Origin: Actinoplanes sp. DH11
Lineage (GTDB): Bacteria; Actinomycetota; Actinomycetes; Mycobacteriales; Micromonosporaceae
NCBI RefSeq assembly: GCF_020873875.1
Contig: NZ_JAHWGU010000013.1
Coordinates: forward strand, 92,955-156,954
Length of the DNA: 64,000 nt
Reading direction: 5' to 3'
Part shown: positions 9,211 through 16,772 of the stretch, one piece after another
Layout of the letters: each line of letters opens with the position of its first letter
How positions within the stretch are numbered: the stretch's first letter is position 1
Made by a program: the position numbers and the translations under genes
Notes under the pieces: generated by a model
Seen by the model: only the letters and a program-made list of their open reading frames with translations
What the model was told of the DNA's origin: nothing
Database searches by the model: none

Positions 9211-9621
9211 TCACTCCTGGCCGGGACTCGCCGTGGGTAACCCTGCGGCCTTGGCGCTGTCGAGTAGTCGCCGGTCGTAGGTGACGAAGGCCAGCAACTC
9301 CGACCCGGACTCGTTGGTCAGGACCTGTGCGGTGGCGAGATGGATGGCGTCGAGGCTGCGCAGTGTCGGTTCGGCAAAGGCGGCCGCTGTTGCGCGGATC
9401 GTGTTGTCGATCTCCAGCCGGAACAGCCGTCCGACTGCGGCCGGCACGCCGACCAGTGCCTGTGGGGCTGACCGGCGCAACGACCTTGGCACTTCGACCT
9501 CCACGAGAGCCGATGAGACGAGGGGTGCATCGCTGTGGGTGTTGAGCCAGGCGACGAGTTCGGCGCTGTGTGCCTCCTGGCGGACGAGTTTGACGACGGC
9601 GGCGGAGTCGAGATAGATCAC
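9211..9621 (-). CDS. vapC: VapC-type PIN-domain ribonuclease toxin
   Basis: A 136-aa protein with the PIN-domain pattern: MIYLDSAAVVKL at the N-terminus (first acidic residue D5), acidic residues in the centre, and RSLDAIHLATA near residue 95, ending VTYDRRLL. PIN toxins cleave RNA, often initiator or other tRNA, and are held inactive by the cognate antitoxin. The start overlaps the antitoxin stop in an ATGA junction, the usual arrangement. All expected acidic positions appear present, so the toxin is likely active, in contrast to the two PIN remnants on either side. It lies between two direct repeats. Confidence 0.85.
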   Translation of the reverse strand: MIYLDSAAVVKLVRQEAHSAELVAWLNTHSDAPLVSSALVEVEVPRSLRRSAPQALVGVPAAVGRLFRLEIDNTIRATAAAFAEPTLRSLDAIHLATAQVLTNESGSELLAFVTYDRRLLDSAKAAGLPTASPGQE

Positions 9622-9896
9622 CAGCGCTCCTCGTCGCGCATCTCGGCGAGCGTCGCGGCGACGTCGATGTCGTCGTCACCGAACTTCGGTGGCAGAGGAA
9701 CCGGACCGCCGCCGACAGGGGGAAGCGCCCGTCCTGCGGCTACCAGTTTTGCGAGGGCGGATCGGTCCTCGCCCACCGGCACGAGTCGGGCGACTGGACG
9801 CCCCCGGTCCGTGATTTCGACGGTTTCACCGCCCCTGACCCGGGCCAGCACTTGACTGGTGTTCTGGTTCAACTCTCGGACACCGATGCGCTCCAT
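9618..9896 (-). CDS. vapB: Phd/YefM-type antitoxin of the VapC pair
   Basis: A 92-aa protein beginning MERIGVRELNQNTSQVLARV, the signature of the prevent-host-death (Phd/YefM) fold used by many VapB partners. The N-terminal half should bind DNA and repress the operon; the acidic C-terminal tail (DDDIDVAATLAEMRDEERW) should wrap the PIN toxin. The frame is open from a GTG at 9914, but that codon sits inside the operator palindrome, so the ATG at 9896 is preferred. Coupled to vapC by ATGA. Confidence 0.85.
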   Translation of the reverse strand: MERIGVRELNQNTSQVLARVRGGETVEITDRGRPVARLVPVGEDRSALAKLVAAGRALPPVGGGPVPLPPKFGDDDIDVAATLAEMRDEERW

Positions 9897-9905
9897 GCGG
9901 CAATC

Positions 9906-9924
9906 GTAGAACACTATGTTCTAC
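9906..9924. promoter_or_regulatory. Operator palindrome of the VapBC operon
   Basis: GTAGAACA, three bases, TGTTCTAC is a perfect 8-bp inverted repeat 10 bases upstream of the vapB ATG. Position and symmetry suit autoregulatory binding by the antitoxin-toxin complex. Confidence 0.65.
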
Positions 9925-9992
9925 GTCGCTAAGGCTTCGAGTGTTGGTGCGAGTGGCTCCTGACGGGCCGCATCCGCAATGGCCTCTATGCT

Positions 9993-10071
9993 TTGAACTG
10001 GTCAGACGTCCGGCCAGAGGGTTGCCGAGAACGATGGCGTGGTTCGCATGGTGCAACGTCCGGCCCACGTT
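9993..10071. repeat. Imperfect ~80-bp direct repeat, right copy
   Basis: Partner of 8760-8841, same orientation, again ending in GTTCGCATGGTGCAACGTCC and GGCCCACGTT. It lies just past the 3' end of the integrase remnant, where attachment sites of tyrosine-recombinase elements are commonly found. Confidence 0.6.
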
Positions 10072-10079
10072 TCTGGCCT

Positions 10080-10515
10080 GCTTTTTCGCGGGCGGCCGGA
10101 CAGCGTCGCAGGCCGGCCCGGCGTGATCGGTCCGCAAACAGTCCGCACCACGGTCGGTCACTGCCTGATCAAGGCGATCGGCGACCGCATCGAGGTTGTC
10201 CTCGAGGAGGTCCGCGCAGACATCCAGGGTCATGGCTGCCGAGGCGTGGCCCAGCATGCGCTGTACGGCCTTGACGTTGGCACCCTCCGCGACGGCGAGA
10301 CTGGCTGCGGTGTGTCGCAATTCGTGTGGGGTGAGCCCGGCGAGCCCCACCGCGGTTGCCGCACGATCAAGAGCCCGCCGCCGGAAGTTGTTGTTGCGTA
10401 GGACTCCGCCTTCCGGTGACGGGAAGGCCAGATCCTCGCGGTCGCGGCCAGCGATCACGCTCTTCAGCGGGTCCGCCAGGAACCTGGGGAACGGCACCGA
10501 GCGGCGGCCGCCCAA
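10080..10515 (-). pseudogene. Tyrosine recombinase (phage-type integrase), C-terminal remnant with catalytic Tyr lost
   Basis: The readable part starts at RRSVPFPRFL and covers the catalytic domain end: TPHELRHTAASLAVAEGANV carries the HxxR box, then QRMLGHASAAMTLDV, then CADLLEDNLDAVADRLD. In this family the residue after TLDV is the nucleophilic tyrosine (TLDVYADL); here the codon is TGC (Cys). The N-terminal arm-binding and core-binding domains and the first catalytic Arg are absent, and the frame runs past the expected end into vapB sequence. It is thus inactive on three counts. It marks an old integrative element. Confidence 0.8.
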
Positions 10516-10544
10516 GCCGCCTAATGGCATGCCTGGGCGGCGGC

Positions 10545-10817
10545 GCAGCCGGTGACCATCAACGTCGCTGACCTGGGCGTCGACCGGATGTTCGATCCGC
10601 TGGTCTACCGGCGAAGCGCCTGACCCTGCATGCCCTGCGCGCGGATGGGCGAGACGCGTTCTTCGCGCTGGTGCGGTCCTGGGCGGCCGAACACCAGCAT
10701 CGGACCGTGACGACAGAGCAGGTCCGGGCGCACGCCATGCGGTTCACGCTGCAGCCGTTGGGCAACCCGTTCGAAGCGTGGCGGGACCGGCCGGCGTTGC
10801 CGCCGCTGACCCGCTGA
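10545..10817 (+). pseudogene. C-terminal remnant of an M1-family metallopeptidase
   Basis: The frame reads INVADLGVDRMFDPLVYRRS then stops. Skipping one base restores ALTLHALRADGRDAFFALV, RSWAAEHQHRTVTTEQV, and GNPFEAWRDRPALPPLTR before a normal stop. This is the characteristic tail of M1 aminopeptidases (VYKRGALTLHALR, FxxLLRSWxxxHRxGTVTTE). The zinc-binding HExxH domain is entirely missing and a single C deletion at about 10621 breaks the tail, so it is a dead fragment. Confidence 0.7.
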
Positions 10818-10948
10818 GCTCGTCGTTCAGCCAGCTCGCCGGGGATGGGCGCGCTCATGCATGATTTTGGGTGACAATTCCACACCCATGGGGGGCATCG
10901 ATGTGTAATGATTTGGTTTCATAGATGATCTTCGCTTGAGGAGCAGGC

Positions 10949-11533
10949 TTGAAGTTACGGCGTATTGTTCACGGTTTCGTGGCGGCACTCATGGCCACAA
11001 CGGCGTTGGCGGTGGTGACTCCAGCGGCTGCCCAGGCCGCGGACACCTGGCTGACGCTCAAGGTCAGCAAGGAGGCACCCAACTCGGACTCGCTGTTCAT
11101 GGCGATCCGTGGTGGGGTCAGCGCTGGAGCCGGAGCTGACGCCCTGGTGTGGACGCTGTCGAAGGTCAACGGTCGGGTGGTCGGTGACCAGCAGTGGAAG
11201 CTGCAACCCGTGGGCTACGCCGGTCAGGTCTGGATCCGGAACGCGGGCACCGCGAACCAGTTCGCGCTCTCCGTCAAGGGCAACAGTGCCGCCAACGGCA
11301 CGCCGGTCGTCCAATGGTGGTTCGACGCGACCAACCTGTACCAGCGTTGGTTGCCCATCGAGGTCGGCACGAACGGCAATTACACGCAGTTCGAGAACGT
11401 CGCCACCGGGAAGTGCCTGGCCGTCGAGGGCGGCGGTGCCGAAACCATCCCCCGGGGTGCACGGCTCATCCTCTGGAATTGCACCAGAGGCCTCGACCAG
11501 CAATGGGCGGATTACCTTGCCTCAGTTTCCTGA
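10949..11533 (+). CDS. Secreted ricin-type (RICIN/CBM13) lectin-like protein
   Basis: A 194-aa protein starting at TTG, preceded by GAGGAG. Residues 1-30 form a Sec signal peptide (basic MKLRR, hydrophobic core, cleavage near AQA-AD). The remainder contains the ricin-B style repeats: NQFALSVKGNSAANGTPVVQ, QRWLPIEVG and the second unit FENVATGKCLAVEGGG ending ILWNCTRGLDQQW, each with the Q-x-W core. Such domains bind sugars. No catalytic domain is attached, so a stand-alone extracellular carbohydrate-binding role is likely. It is intact within a region of broken genes and is followed by a strong hairpin. Confidence 0.8.
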   Translation: MKLRRIVHGFVAALMATTALAVVTPAAAQAADTWLTLKVSKEAPNSDSLFMAIRGGVSAGAGADALVWTLSKVNGRVVGDQQWKLQPVGYAGQVWIRNAGTANQFALSVKGNSAANGTPVVQWWFDATNLYQRWLPIEVGTNGNYTQFENVATGKCLAVEGGGAETIPRGARLILWNCTRGLDQQWADYLASVS

Positions 11534-11592
11534 GCGGACAGCCCGGACGATGGCCAAGCCCGCGTAGGCGGCCATCGAGATGCTGATATCAG

Positions 11593-11631
11593 GGTCAGGC
11601 CGGCTGGGCACTCGTCCCAGGCGGCCTGACC
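11593..11631 (+). terminator. Hairpin terminator after the lectin gene
   Basis: GGTCAGGCCG-G-CTGGG, loop CACTCGT, CCCAG-G-CGGCCTGACC: 15 paired bases with one G:G mismatch, 60 bases after the stop. No T run, as is usual in high-GC actinobacteria. Confidence 0.65.
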
Positions 11632-11775
11632 GTTTCCGCCGACTTCCCCGAGCCGGTCCCTGAGTCCTACGGCATCGCGGCGGTCCACCCCGACGACTTC
11701 CTCTCGACCAACTCGATCTCTACCCCGGCTTGACCATGGACGTGCTCCGCCGCCGAGCCGCGTCCTACCGGCGAG
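11632..11775 (+). pseudogene. C-terminal remnant of a PIN-domain protein (copy B)
   Basis: The first frame reads SADFPEPVPESYGIAAVHPD then DFLS; after a frame change the next reads DLYPGLTMDVLRRRAASYRR. This is the same PIN-protein C-terminus as copy A at 8516-8680. The catalytic part is missing and the frame is broken. The downstream ~50 bases also match those after copy A. Confidence 0.55.
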
Positions 11776-11822
11776 CGCGCCTGGTAGTGCAGCCGTCCGA
11801 GGCGGCAGGAGGCGGGTACAAA

Positions 11823-11855
11823 TCAAGCTACGTGGTCGGTCCAACTGGGCTTCAC
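11823..11855 (-). pseudogene. yoeB stub
   Basis: A GTG overlapping the antitoxin stop (GTGA) opens VKPSWTDHVA and then stops. YoeB toxins begin in this way (MKxxWTDHAW). Only the first ten codons remain before unrelated repeat-tail sequence, so the toxin has been cut away. Confidence 0.5.
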
Positions 11856-12110
11856 TCCTCGGGACCGACCTCGCGTTCGGTGGCTCGGCCGGCCCGCCAC
11901 TGCTCGACGCTCTCGATGAGGCGCTTGGCGTTGGCGGGGAAGCGGAGCAGGTAGTTGGTTTCCATGATCGAGTCCCAGTCTTCCTTGCTCACGAGGAGCG
12001 GCGTTGCCGCGGTTGGAGACGATCTCGATCGGGGTGTGGTCTTCGTTGACTCGTTCGATGAGCGGGAAGAGTGACTTGCGCGCCTCGCTGGCGCTGATCG
12101 CCGAAGTCAT
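11852..12110 (-). pseudogene. yefM: Frameshifted YefM-type antitoxin
   Basis: The 5' part reads MTSAISASEARKSLFPLIER, NEDHTPIEIVSNRGNAA, a canonical YefM N-terminus. Near 12000 the frame breaks; the other frame continues LVSKEDWDSIMETNYLLRFP, ANAKRLIESVEQWRAGRA and ends TEREVGPEE. The full antitoxin is thus present except for one small indel. The partner yoeB survives only as a ten-codon stub, so the module probably lost its toxin first and the antitoxin then decayed. Confidence 0.75.
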
Positions 12111-12362
12111 GATGCCTCCCGGAGTTGTACCGAATGCGGAGTCACTTTCGATGCTGAAGGTGAGCCCGTTGTTGCCGCCGTCAACGGCCTCCCAGCACTA
12201 CCGCGCAATGCGTGAGTTGGTCAAACGGTGTGTTGGGGCCGTGTGCTGGAGGCGCCGCGCGGGAATAGATCAGCGTGGTGTGCTCGCGCCGCGTCGTCGT
12301 GAGCGAGGCTGTCGGCGTGGTGGACGAGTTGGGATGAGGCTTATGGGAATCGAGGATCGGTG
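12111..12362. other. Intergenic stretch with no supported gene
   Basis: About 250 bases between the broken yefM and the next intact gene. Codon bias is poor in all frames. It should contain the old yefM promoter (minus) and the promoter of the gene at 12363 (plus), but neither is convincing by eye. Confidence 0.35.
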
Positions 12363-12713
12363 ATGGTTAGGCGAAAGGCTGACGGTGCGTCGAAGGATTT
12401 CGTCGGTCGGTGGCGGATCGTGGAGATGGAACTGTGGGAAGCCGATGACATCGATCTGGTGGGGCCGGCTTTCATCGAGATCGACCCGGATCTCCGCGGC
12501 GAGTTCCGGTTCATCGCGGTCGACGGTGGGTTGGACTGCCGGGCGGTGGAGCGGACCGGCCGGGCTGGCGTCGAGTTCTCATGGCAGGGCAGTGACGAGG
12601 GTGATGAGGTCAGCGGGCGGGGCTGGGCCGCGGTTACCGATGACGGTGCCCTTGAGGGGCGGATCTTCTTCCATGACGGTGCCGATTCGGGTTTCCGGGC
12701 AGTGCGTCTGTAG
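12363..12713 (+). CDS. Conserved hypothetical protein
   Basis: A 116-aa soluble acidic protein. The sequence FVGRWRIVEMELWEADDIDL, PAFIEIDPDLRGEFRFIAV, then GLDCR, VEFSWQGSDEGDEVSGRGW and GRIFFHDGADSGFRA matches a widespread bacterial hypothetical family that I recognise by these phrases but whose function I do not know. A GTG lies directly before the chosen ATG (GTGATG). It appears full-length and undamaged, so it marks the right boundary of the graveyard. Confidence 0.75.
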   Translation: MVRRKADGASKDFVGRWRIVEMELWEADDIDLVGPAFIEIDPDLRGEFRFIAVDGGLDCRAVERTGRAGVEFSWQGSDEGDEVSGRGWAAVTDDGALEGRIFFHDGADSGFRAVRL

Positions 12714-12847
12714 GCAGGCTCGACGCCGAGCATCGGCGCCGGGCTGAAGCGGCCGAGATCTGGTCGGCTTCCCCTTGACGGGTACGTAGTGTGCGTCGCT
12801 TTTCTGATGTGCCTAGAGTTGCCTCTTGGCTCGGGCGAAAGGCGACG

Positions 12848-15800
12848 ATGGCGAAGTTGTTCCTGTCTCCGAAGGAGGCGGTTCTCAGCGAGCTGGTCGG
12901 GATTCGCGCCTTCCAGCAGGCGCGAACAGTGCTGGCCGCGGGGGAGATCGTCGATCCGACGATCGGCTCGGACGGGCTGGCGGTCGGTAAGGTCCGGGCC
13001 GGCGGGGTGGTGACCGGCGAGGTCGTTTCCGGGCCGGAGCCGGCCTTGAACGGCTCCTGCACCTGTGCCGATGCCGGCTGCGTACACCTGATCGCGCTGA
13101 TGATCGCCATCGAGCAGGACGAGCAGGACAAGCAGGACAAGAGAGGCAAGAAAGACCAGCGGACGCCGAGCGCAGCGGCACCACTGCCGGCGCAGCGGCG
13201 GACGAGGGCCGCCCGATGGGAGTCGCAGCTGTCGGCACGGCTGCGTGACCTGGCCGGGCCGCCGCCCCTCCCGGAGCCCTTGGAGCCGGAGATCGGCCTG
13301 CAGTTCGAGCTGGTGGACGCCTACATTCCGGAGGCGCGCAGGACAGGGAAGCGGATCTCGATGCGCCCGGTCATCCCGGGTCGCAGGGGCTGGGTGCGTA
13401 CCGGAATCAGCTGGCAGTCGCTGGGCTACGCCGGGGGACGCTCGCCGGAGCTGGAGCATCACCGCCAGCTGCTTGCCGAGATCACCAAACTGCCCGGTGC
13501 TTACACGCGCTATTACAGCAGCGGTGCCAGCGGGAACATCTACCTCGACGAGTTCGGCACCCGACGGATCTGGGATCTGCTGGCGGAGGCGCAGGAGTCG
13601 GGCTTACCGCTGGTGGAGTACGGCAGCAAGGCCCGGCCGGTGATCGTGGCAAGTCGTCCGGCGCGGGTGTCCATGCAGGTCGACAACGTGGATGGTGACC
13701 TGTCGCTGCAGGCCGTGCTCCAGGTCGACGGAATACCGGTCGACCTGGAGAGCACCCTTTTCTTCGGCGAGCCGGCGCACGGCATCGCCTCGTGGCGCGG
13801 ACGTGGCGCAGCGGAGCCGGCTGAACGGGTGCTGCGGCTGGCTGCGCTGGCCGGTCCGTTGCCGCGTGCGGCTCGGAAAGCTCTGGCGGCCCCGGGGATT
13901 CAGATTCCCGGTGAGCAGCAGGAGAAGTTCTTCGCCGAGGTCTACCCCGGCCTGGTCCGGCAGATGGAGGTCCTGCCGGCCGGGCCGGCCGTGATTCTGC
14001 CGCAGGTGGGTGCTCCGGTCCTGACCGTGACGCTGAGCGCCGAACGCGGGCATGATCTGCGGCTGTCCTGGGAGTGGGTGGTCGAGGTGGGCGGTGAGCG
14101 GCACGGCGACCCGCTCTGGTCACCGAAGCTGCCGGACGAGCAGGCCGGCCTCGTACGGCGGGTGGTTGATCTTGTCGGGCCGCGCCTGCCCGGTCTGCTG
14201 GAATCCGGTCCGCAGGGTCCCCGGCTGGCCGCCGAGTCGGTGCTGAGCGGCGACGCGATGATCCATTTCTTGGGTACGGTGTCTGCCGAACTGGTCGGCC
14301 TCGGTGTTTCGGTGATCGAGCCGGAGGACTGGGACCTGCAGGAGAGCGAAGCGGAACCGGTGATCACGTTCACCGATGCCGCGCAGACCGACGAGCGGGA
14401 CTGGTTCGACCTGTCGGTCCGCGTCGAGGTGGGCGGTGAACAGGTCGACTTCGAGGCGCTCTTCGTCGCGCTCGCCCGGGAGCAGGAGTTCCTGATCCTG
14501 CCCACCGGTGTCTACTTCGGCCTGGACCGGCCCGAGTTCCGGCAGCTGCGCGAACTGATCGCCGAGTCCCGCGAACTCACCGACAGCCCGCCGGGTGTGC
14601 TGCGGGTCGGCCGGTTCCAGGCCGGCGTCTGGGACGAACTCGGTGAGCTGGGGGAGTTGGCCGGTCAAGCGGCGGATTGGCAGCGTGCGGTGGCTGCGCT
14701 GAGCCGGGCGGGCGTGCTCCTGGACCAGCCGGTGCCCGACGAGGTGCAGGCCGAGCTGCGCCCGTACCAGAAGGAGGGTTTTCGCTGGCTGGCCGCACTG
14801 CACGACAACGGCCTCGGCGGGATCCTCGCCGACGACATGGGCCTCGGTAAGACGCTGCAGGCGCTCGCTCTGCTGTGCCATGCCCGCAAGCACGGCCGCT
14901 TCCTGGTCGTGGCGCCGGCCAGCGTCGTGCACAACTGGGCGGCCGAGGCTGCCCGCTTCACCCCGGATCTCGACGTCGTGGCGATCACCTCCACCGCGGC
15001 CCGGCGAGGTTCCGGCCTGGCGGAGGCGATCGGACAGGCCGACGTGGTGGTCACCTCGTACACGCTGTTCCGTCTGGAGTACGACGACTACGCGTTGCTG
15101 GACTGGGCCGGGCTCGTGCTCGATGAGGCGCAATTCGTGAAGAACCCGCAGTCGCAGGCGTACAAATGCGCTCGTCGCCTCCCGGCGCCTTTCAAGGTCG
15201 CCATCACCGGTACGCCGATGGAGAACAACCTGGCCGAACTGTGGGCACTCTGCTCGATCGCAGCCCCCGGCCTGTTCCCCCGCCTGGATCAGTTCACCGA
15301 GTACTACCGCCATCCGATCGAACGCGACCGCGATCAGGACCGGCTGGCCCAGTTGCGCCGCCGGATCCGCCCGCTGGTGCTGCGCCGCCGCAAGAGTGAG
15401 GTGGCCGCCGACCTGCCTGCCAAGCAGGAACAGGTCGTCGACGTCGATCTGTCGCCCGGGCATCGCAAGATCTACCAGCGTTACCTGCAACGGGAGCGGC
15501 AGAAGGTGCTGGGCCTGCTGGGTGACCTCGAGAAGAACCGTTTCGAGATCTTCCGCTCGCTGACGCTGCTGCGGCAGGCCAGCCTGGACGTGGCATTGGT
15601 CGACGAACAGCACCGCGCGGTCTCCTCCACCAAGCTCGATCTGTTGGTGGAGCAACTCACCGACATCGCCGCTGAAGGGCACCGCACCCTGGTGTTCAGC
15701 CAGTTCACCCGGTTCCTCGGCAGCGCCCGCGACCGCCTGGAGCAGGCCGGCATCACCTGTGCGTACCTGGACGGCACCACCCGCGACCGCAGGCGGGTGA

Positions 15801-16129
15801 TCGAGGAGTTCAAGACCGGCACCGCACCGGTGTTCCTGATCAGCTTGAAGGCCGGCGGCTTTGGCCTGAACCTGACCGAGGCGGACTACTGCATCCTTCT
15901 CGACCCGTGGTGGAACCCCGCGACGGAGGCGCAGGCCGTGGACCGGGCACACCGCATCGGGCAGACCCACAACGTGATGGTCTATCGCCTGGTGGCACGG
16001 GACACCATCGAGGAGAAGGTGATGGCGTTGCAGGCACGCAAAGCCGAACTGTTCGCCGGAGTGATGGACGGCGGCGAATTCTCCTCCGCCGCCCTCACTG
16101 CCGCCGACATCCGAGAGCTCCTTGGTTAG
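12848..16129 (+). CDS. SWIM zinc-finger SNF2-family helicase
   Basis: A 1093-aa ATPase. A SWIM-type zinc motif C71-x-C73-x4-C78-x-H80 is at the N-terminus, followed by a lysine/aspartate-rich linker. The SNF2 motor has motif I DDMGLGKT (662-669), motif II DEAQ (759-762), and motif VI HRIGQ (1035-1039) with DPWWNPATEAQAVDRAHRIG before it. Such proteins use ATP to translocate on duplex DNA; the bacterial SWIM-SNF2 group has no settled role, with repair and transcription-associated roles both possible. The ATG at 12848 is chosen because GAAAGG precedes it by 6 bases; an upstream GTG at 12791 has no ribosome site. It is distinct from DpdE. Confidence 0.85.
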   Translation: MAKLFLSPKEAVLSELVGIRAFQQARTVLAAGEIVDPTIGSDGLAVGKVRAGGVVTGEVVSGPEPALNGSCTCADAGCVHLIALMIAIEQDEQDKQDKRGKKDQRTPSAAAPLPAQRRTRAARWESQLSARLRDLAGPPPLPEPLEPEIGLQFELVDAYIPEARRTGKRISMRPVIPGRRGWVRTGISWQSLGYAGGRSPELEHHRQLLAEITKLPGAYTRYYSSGASGNIYLDEFGTRRIWDLLAEAQESGLPLVEYGSKARPVIVASRPARVSMQVDNVDGDLSLQAVLQVDGIPVDLESTLFFGEPAHGIASWRGRGAAEPAERVLRLAALAGPLPRAARKALAAPGIQIPGEQQEKFFAEVYPGLVRQMEVLPAGPAVILPQVGAPVLTVTLSAERGHDLRLSWEWVVEVGGERHGDPLWSPKLPDEQAGLVRRVVDLVGPRLPGLLESGPQGPRLAAESVLSGDAMIHFLGTVSAELVGLGVSVIEPEDWDLQESEAEPVITFTDAAQTDERDWFDLSVRVEVGGEQVDFEALFVALAREQEFLILPTGVYFGLDRPEFRQLRELIAESRELTDSPPGVLRVGRFQAGVWDELGELGELAGQAADWQRAVAALSRAGVLLDQPVPDEVQAELRPYQKEGFRWLAALHDNGLGGILADDMGLGKTLQALALLCHARKHGRFLVVAPASVVHNWAAEAARFTPDLDVVAITSTAARRGSGLAEAIGQADVVVTSYTLFRLEYDDYALLDWAGLVLDEAQFVKNPQSQAYKCARRLPAPFKVAITGTPMENNLAELWALCSIAAPGLFPRLDQFTEYYRHPIERDRDQDRLAQLRRRIRPLVLRRRKSEVAADLPAKQEQVVDVDLSPGHRKIYQRYLQRERQKVLGLLGDLEKNRFEIFRSLTLLRQASLDVALVDEQHRAVSSTKLDLLVEQLTDIAAEGHRTLVFSQFTRFLGSARDRLEQAGITCAYLDGTTRDRRRVIEEFKTGTAPVFLISLKAGGFGLNLTEADYCILLDPWWNPATEAQAVDRAHRIGQTHNVMVYRLVARDTIEEKVMALQARKAELFAGVMDGGEFSSAALTAADIRELLG

Positions 16130-16161
16130 GCGTCCAGTCCAGGTCCAAGCCCATCCACCGG

Positions 16162-16179
16162 AGTACAATTTTCTGTACT
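16162..16179. promoter_or_regulatory. YefM operator
   Basis: AGTACA, six bases, TGTACT is an inverted repeat 15 bases before the yefM start. The TGTACA-type core is the known recognition element of YefM-YoeB autorepression, and the AT-rich centre could serve as the -10 region. Confidence 0.65.
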
Positions 16180-16194
16180 TCCCTGGAGGTGGAG

Positions 16195-16458
16195 ATGCGA
16201 ACCGTGAACTTCACGCAGCTGCGGCAGAACCTTGCTGCTGAGCTCGACAGCGTGGTCGATGATGCCGAGGAGTTGGTGGTGACCCGCTCGGGGCACGAGC
16301 CGGTCGTCATTGTGCCGCTGGCCGAGTACGAGTCGATGAAAGAGACCGAGTACCTGCTCCGTAGTCCCAGCAACGCCGAGGCGCTGCGCCGATCGATGGC
16401 CGAGTTGGACAGGGGTGAAAGCCACGAGCGGGCGCTCGTCGACCCTGCCACGGTGTAG
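16195..16458 (+). CDS. yefM: YefM antitoxin
   Basis: An 87-aa Phd/YefM-family antitoxin: MRTVNFTQLRQNLAAELDSV at the DNA-binding end, VTRSGHEPVVIVPLAEYESM in the centre, ETEYLLRSPSNAEALRRSM linking to an acidic toxin-binding tail. GGAGGTGG gives a strong ribosome site for the ATG at 16195. It precedes yoeB by 8 bases. This is the intact counterpart of the broken yefM at 12110-11852, though the two are not especially similar in sequence. Confidence 0.9.
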   Translation: MRTVNFTQLRQNLAAELDSVVDDAEELVVTRSGHEPVVIVPLAEYESMKETEYLLRSPSNAEALRRSMAELDRGESHERALVDPATV

Positions 16459-16466
16459 GACGTGGC

Positions 16467-16724
16467 GTGAGGCTGACCTTCTCTACGACGGCTTGGTCCC
16501 AGTATCTCGGTCACACCGACCGCAAGCTGATCAAGCGAATCAACGACTTGATCGCGGACGTCATGCGTAACGGTTACGAAGGCATCGGGAAGCCCGAACC
16601 GCTTCGCGGAGAGTTGTCCGGCCTCTGGTCGCGGCGTATCGACCGGGAGCACCGGCTCGTCTACCGAATCAAGGACGGTGACGTCGAGATCGTCGCCTGC
16701 AAGTATCACTACGGAGACAGATGA
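16467..16724 (+). CDS. yoeB: YoeB toxin (Txe/YoeB family ribosome-dependent mRNA interferase)
   Basis: An 85-aa protein with the full YoeB pattern: LTFSTTAWSQYLGHTDRKLI, DVMRNGYEGIGKPEPL, SGLWSRRIDREHRLVYRI and the C-terminal CKYHYGDR. The basic and aromatic residues expected for catalysis (R in SRRI, E in REHR, terminal H and Y) are present. It starts with GTG. YoeB binds the ribosome A site and cuts mRNA after the start codon region; YefM neutralises it. Confidence 0.9.
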   Translation: MRLTFSTTAWSQYLGHTDRKLIKRINDLIADVMRNGYEGIGKPEPLRGELSGLWSRRIDREHRLVYRIKDGDVEIVACKYHYGDR

Positions 16725-16772
16725 ATCCGGCCGGCGCCCGGGCGATGGACGCGAGCCGGAGCACTGATGGGG

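Noticed and set aside
8760..10071. Insertion sequence bounded by the direct repeats
   Set aside because: No transposase frame lies between them and there are no terminal inverted repeats; an integrase attachment relic fits better.
14120..16168. 682-codon minus-strand open frame
   Set aside because: Antisense to the SNF2 helicase motor; no motif, composition of a shadow frame.
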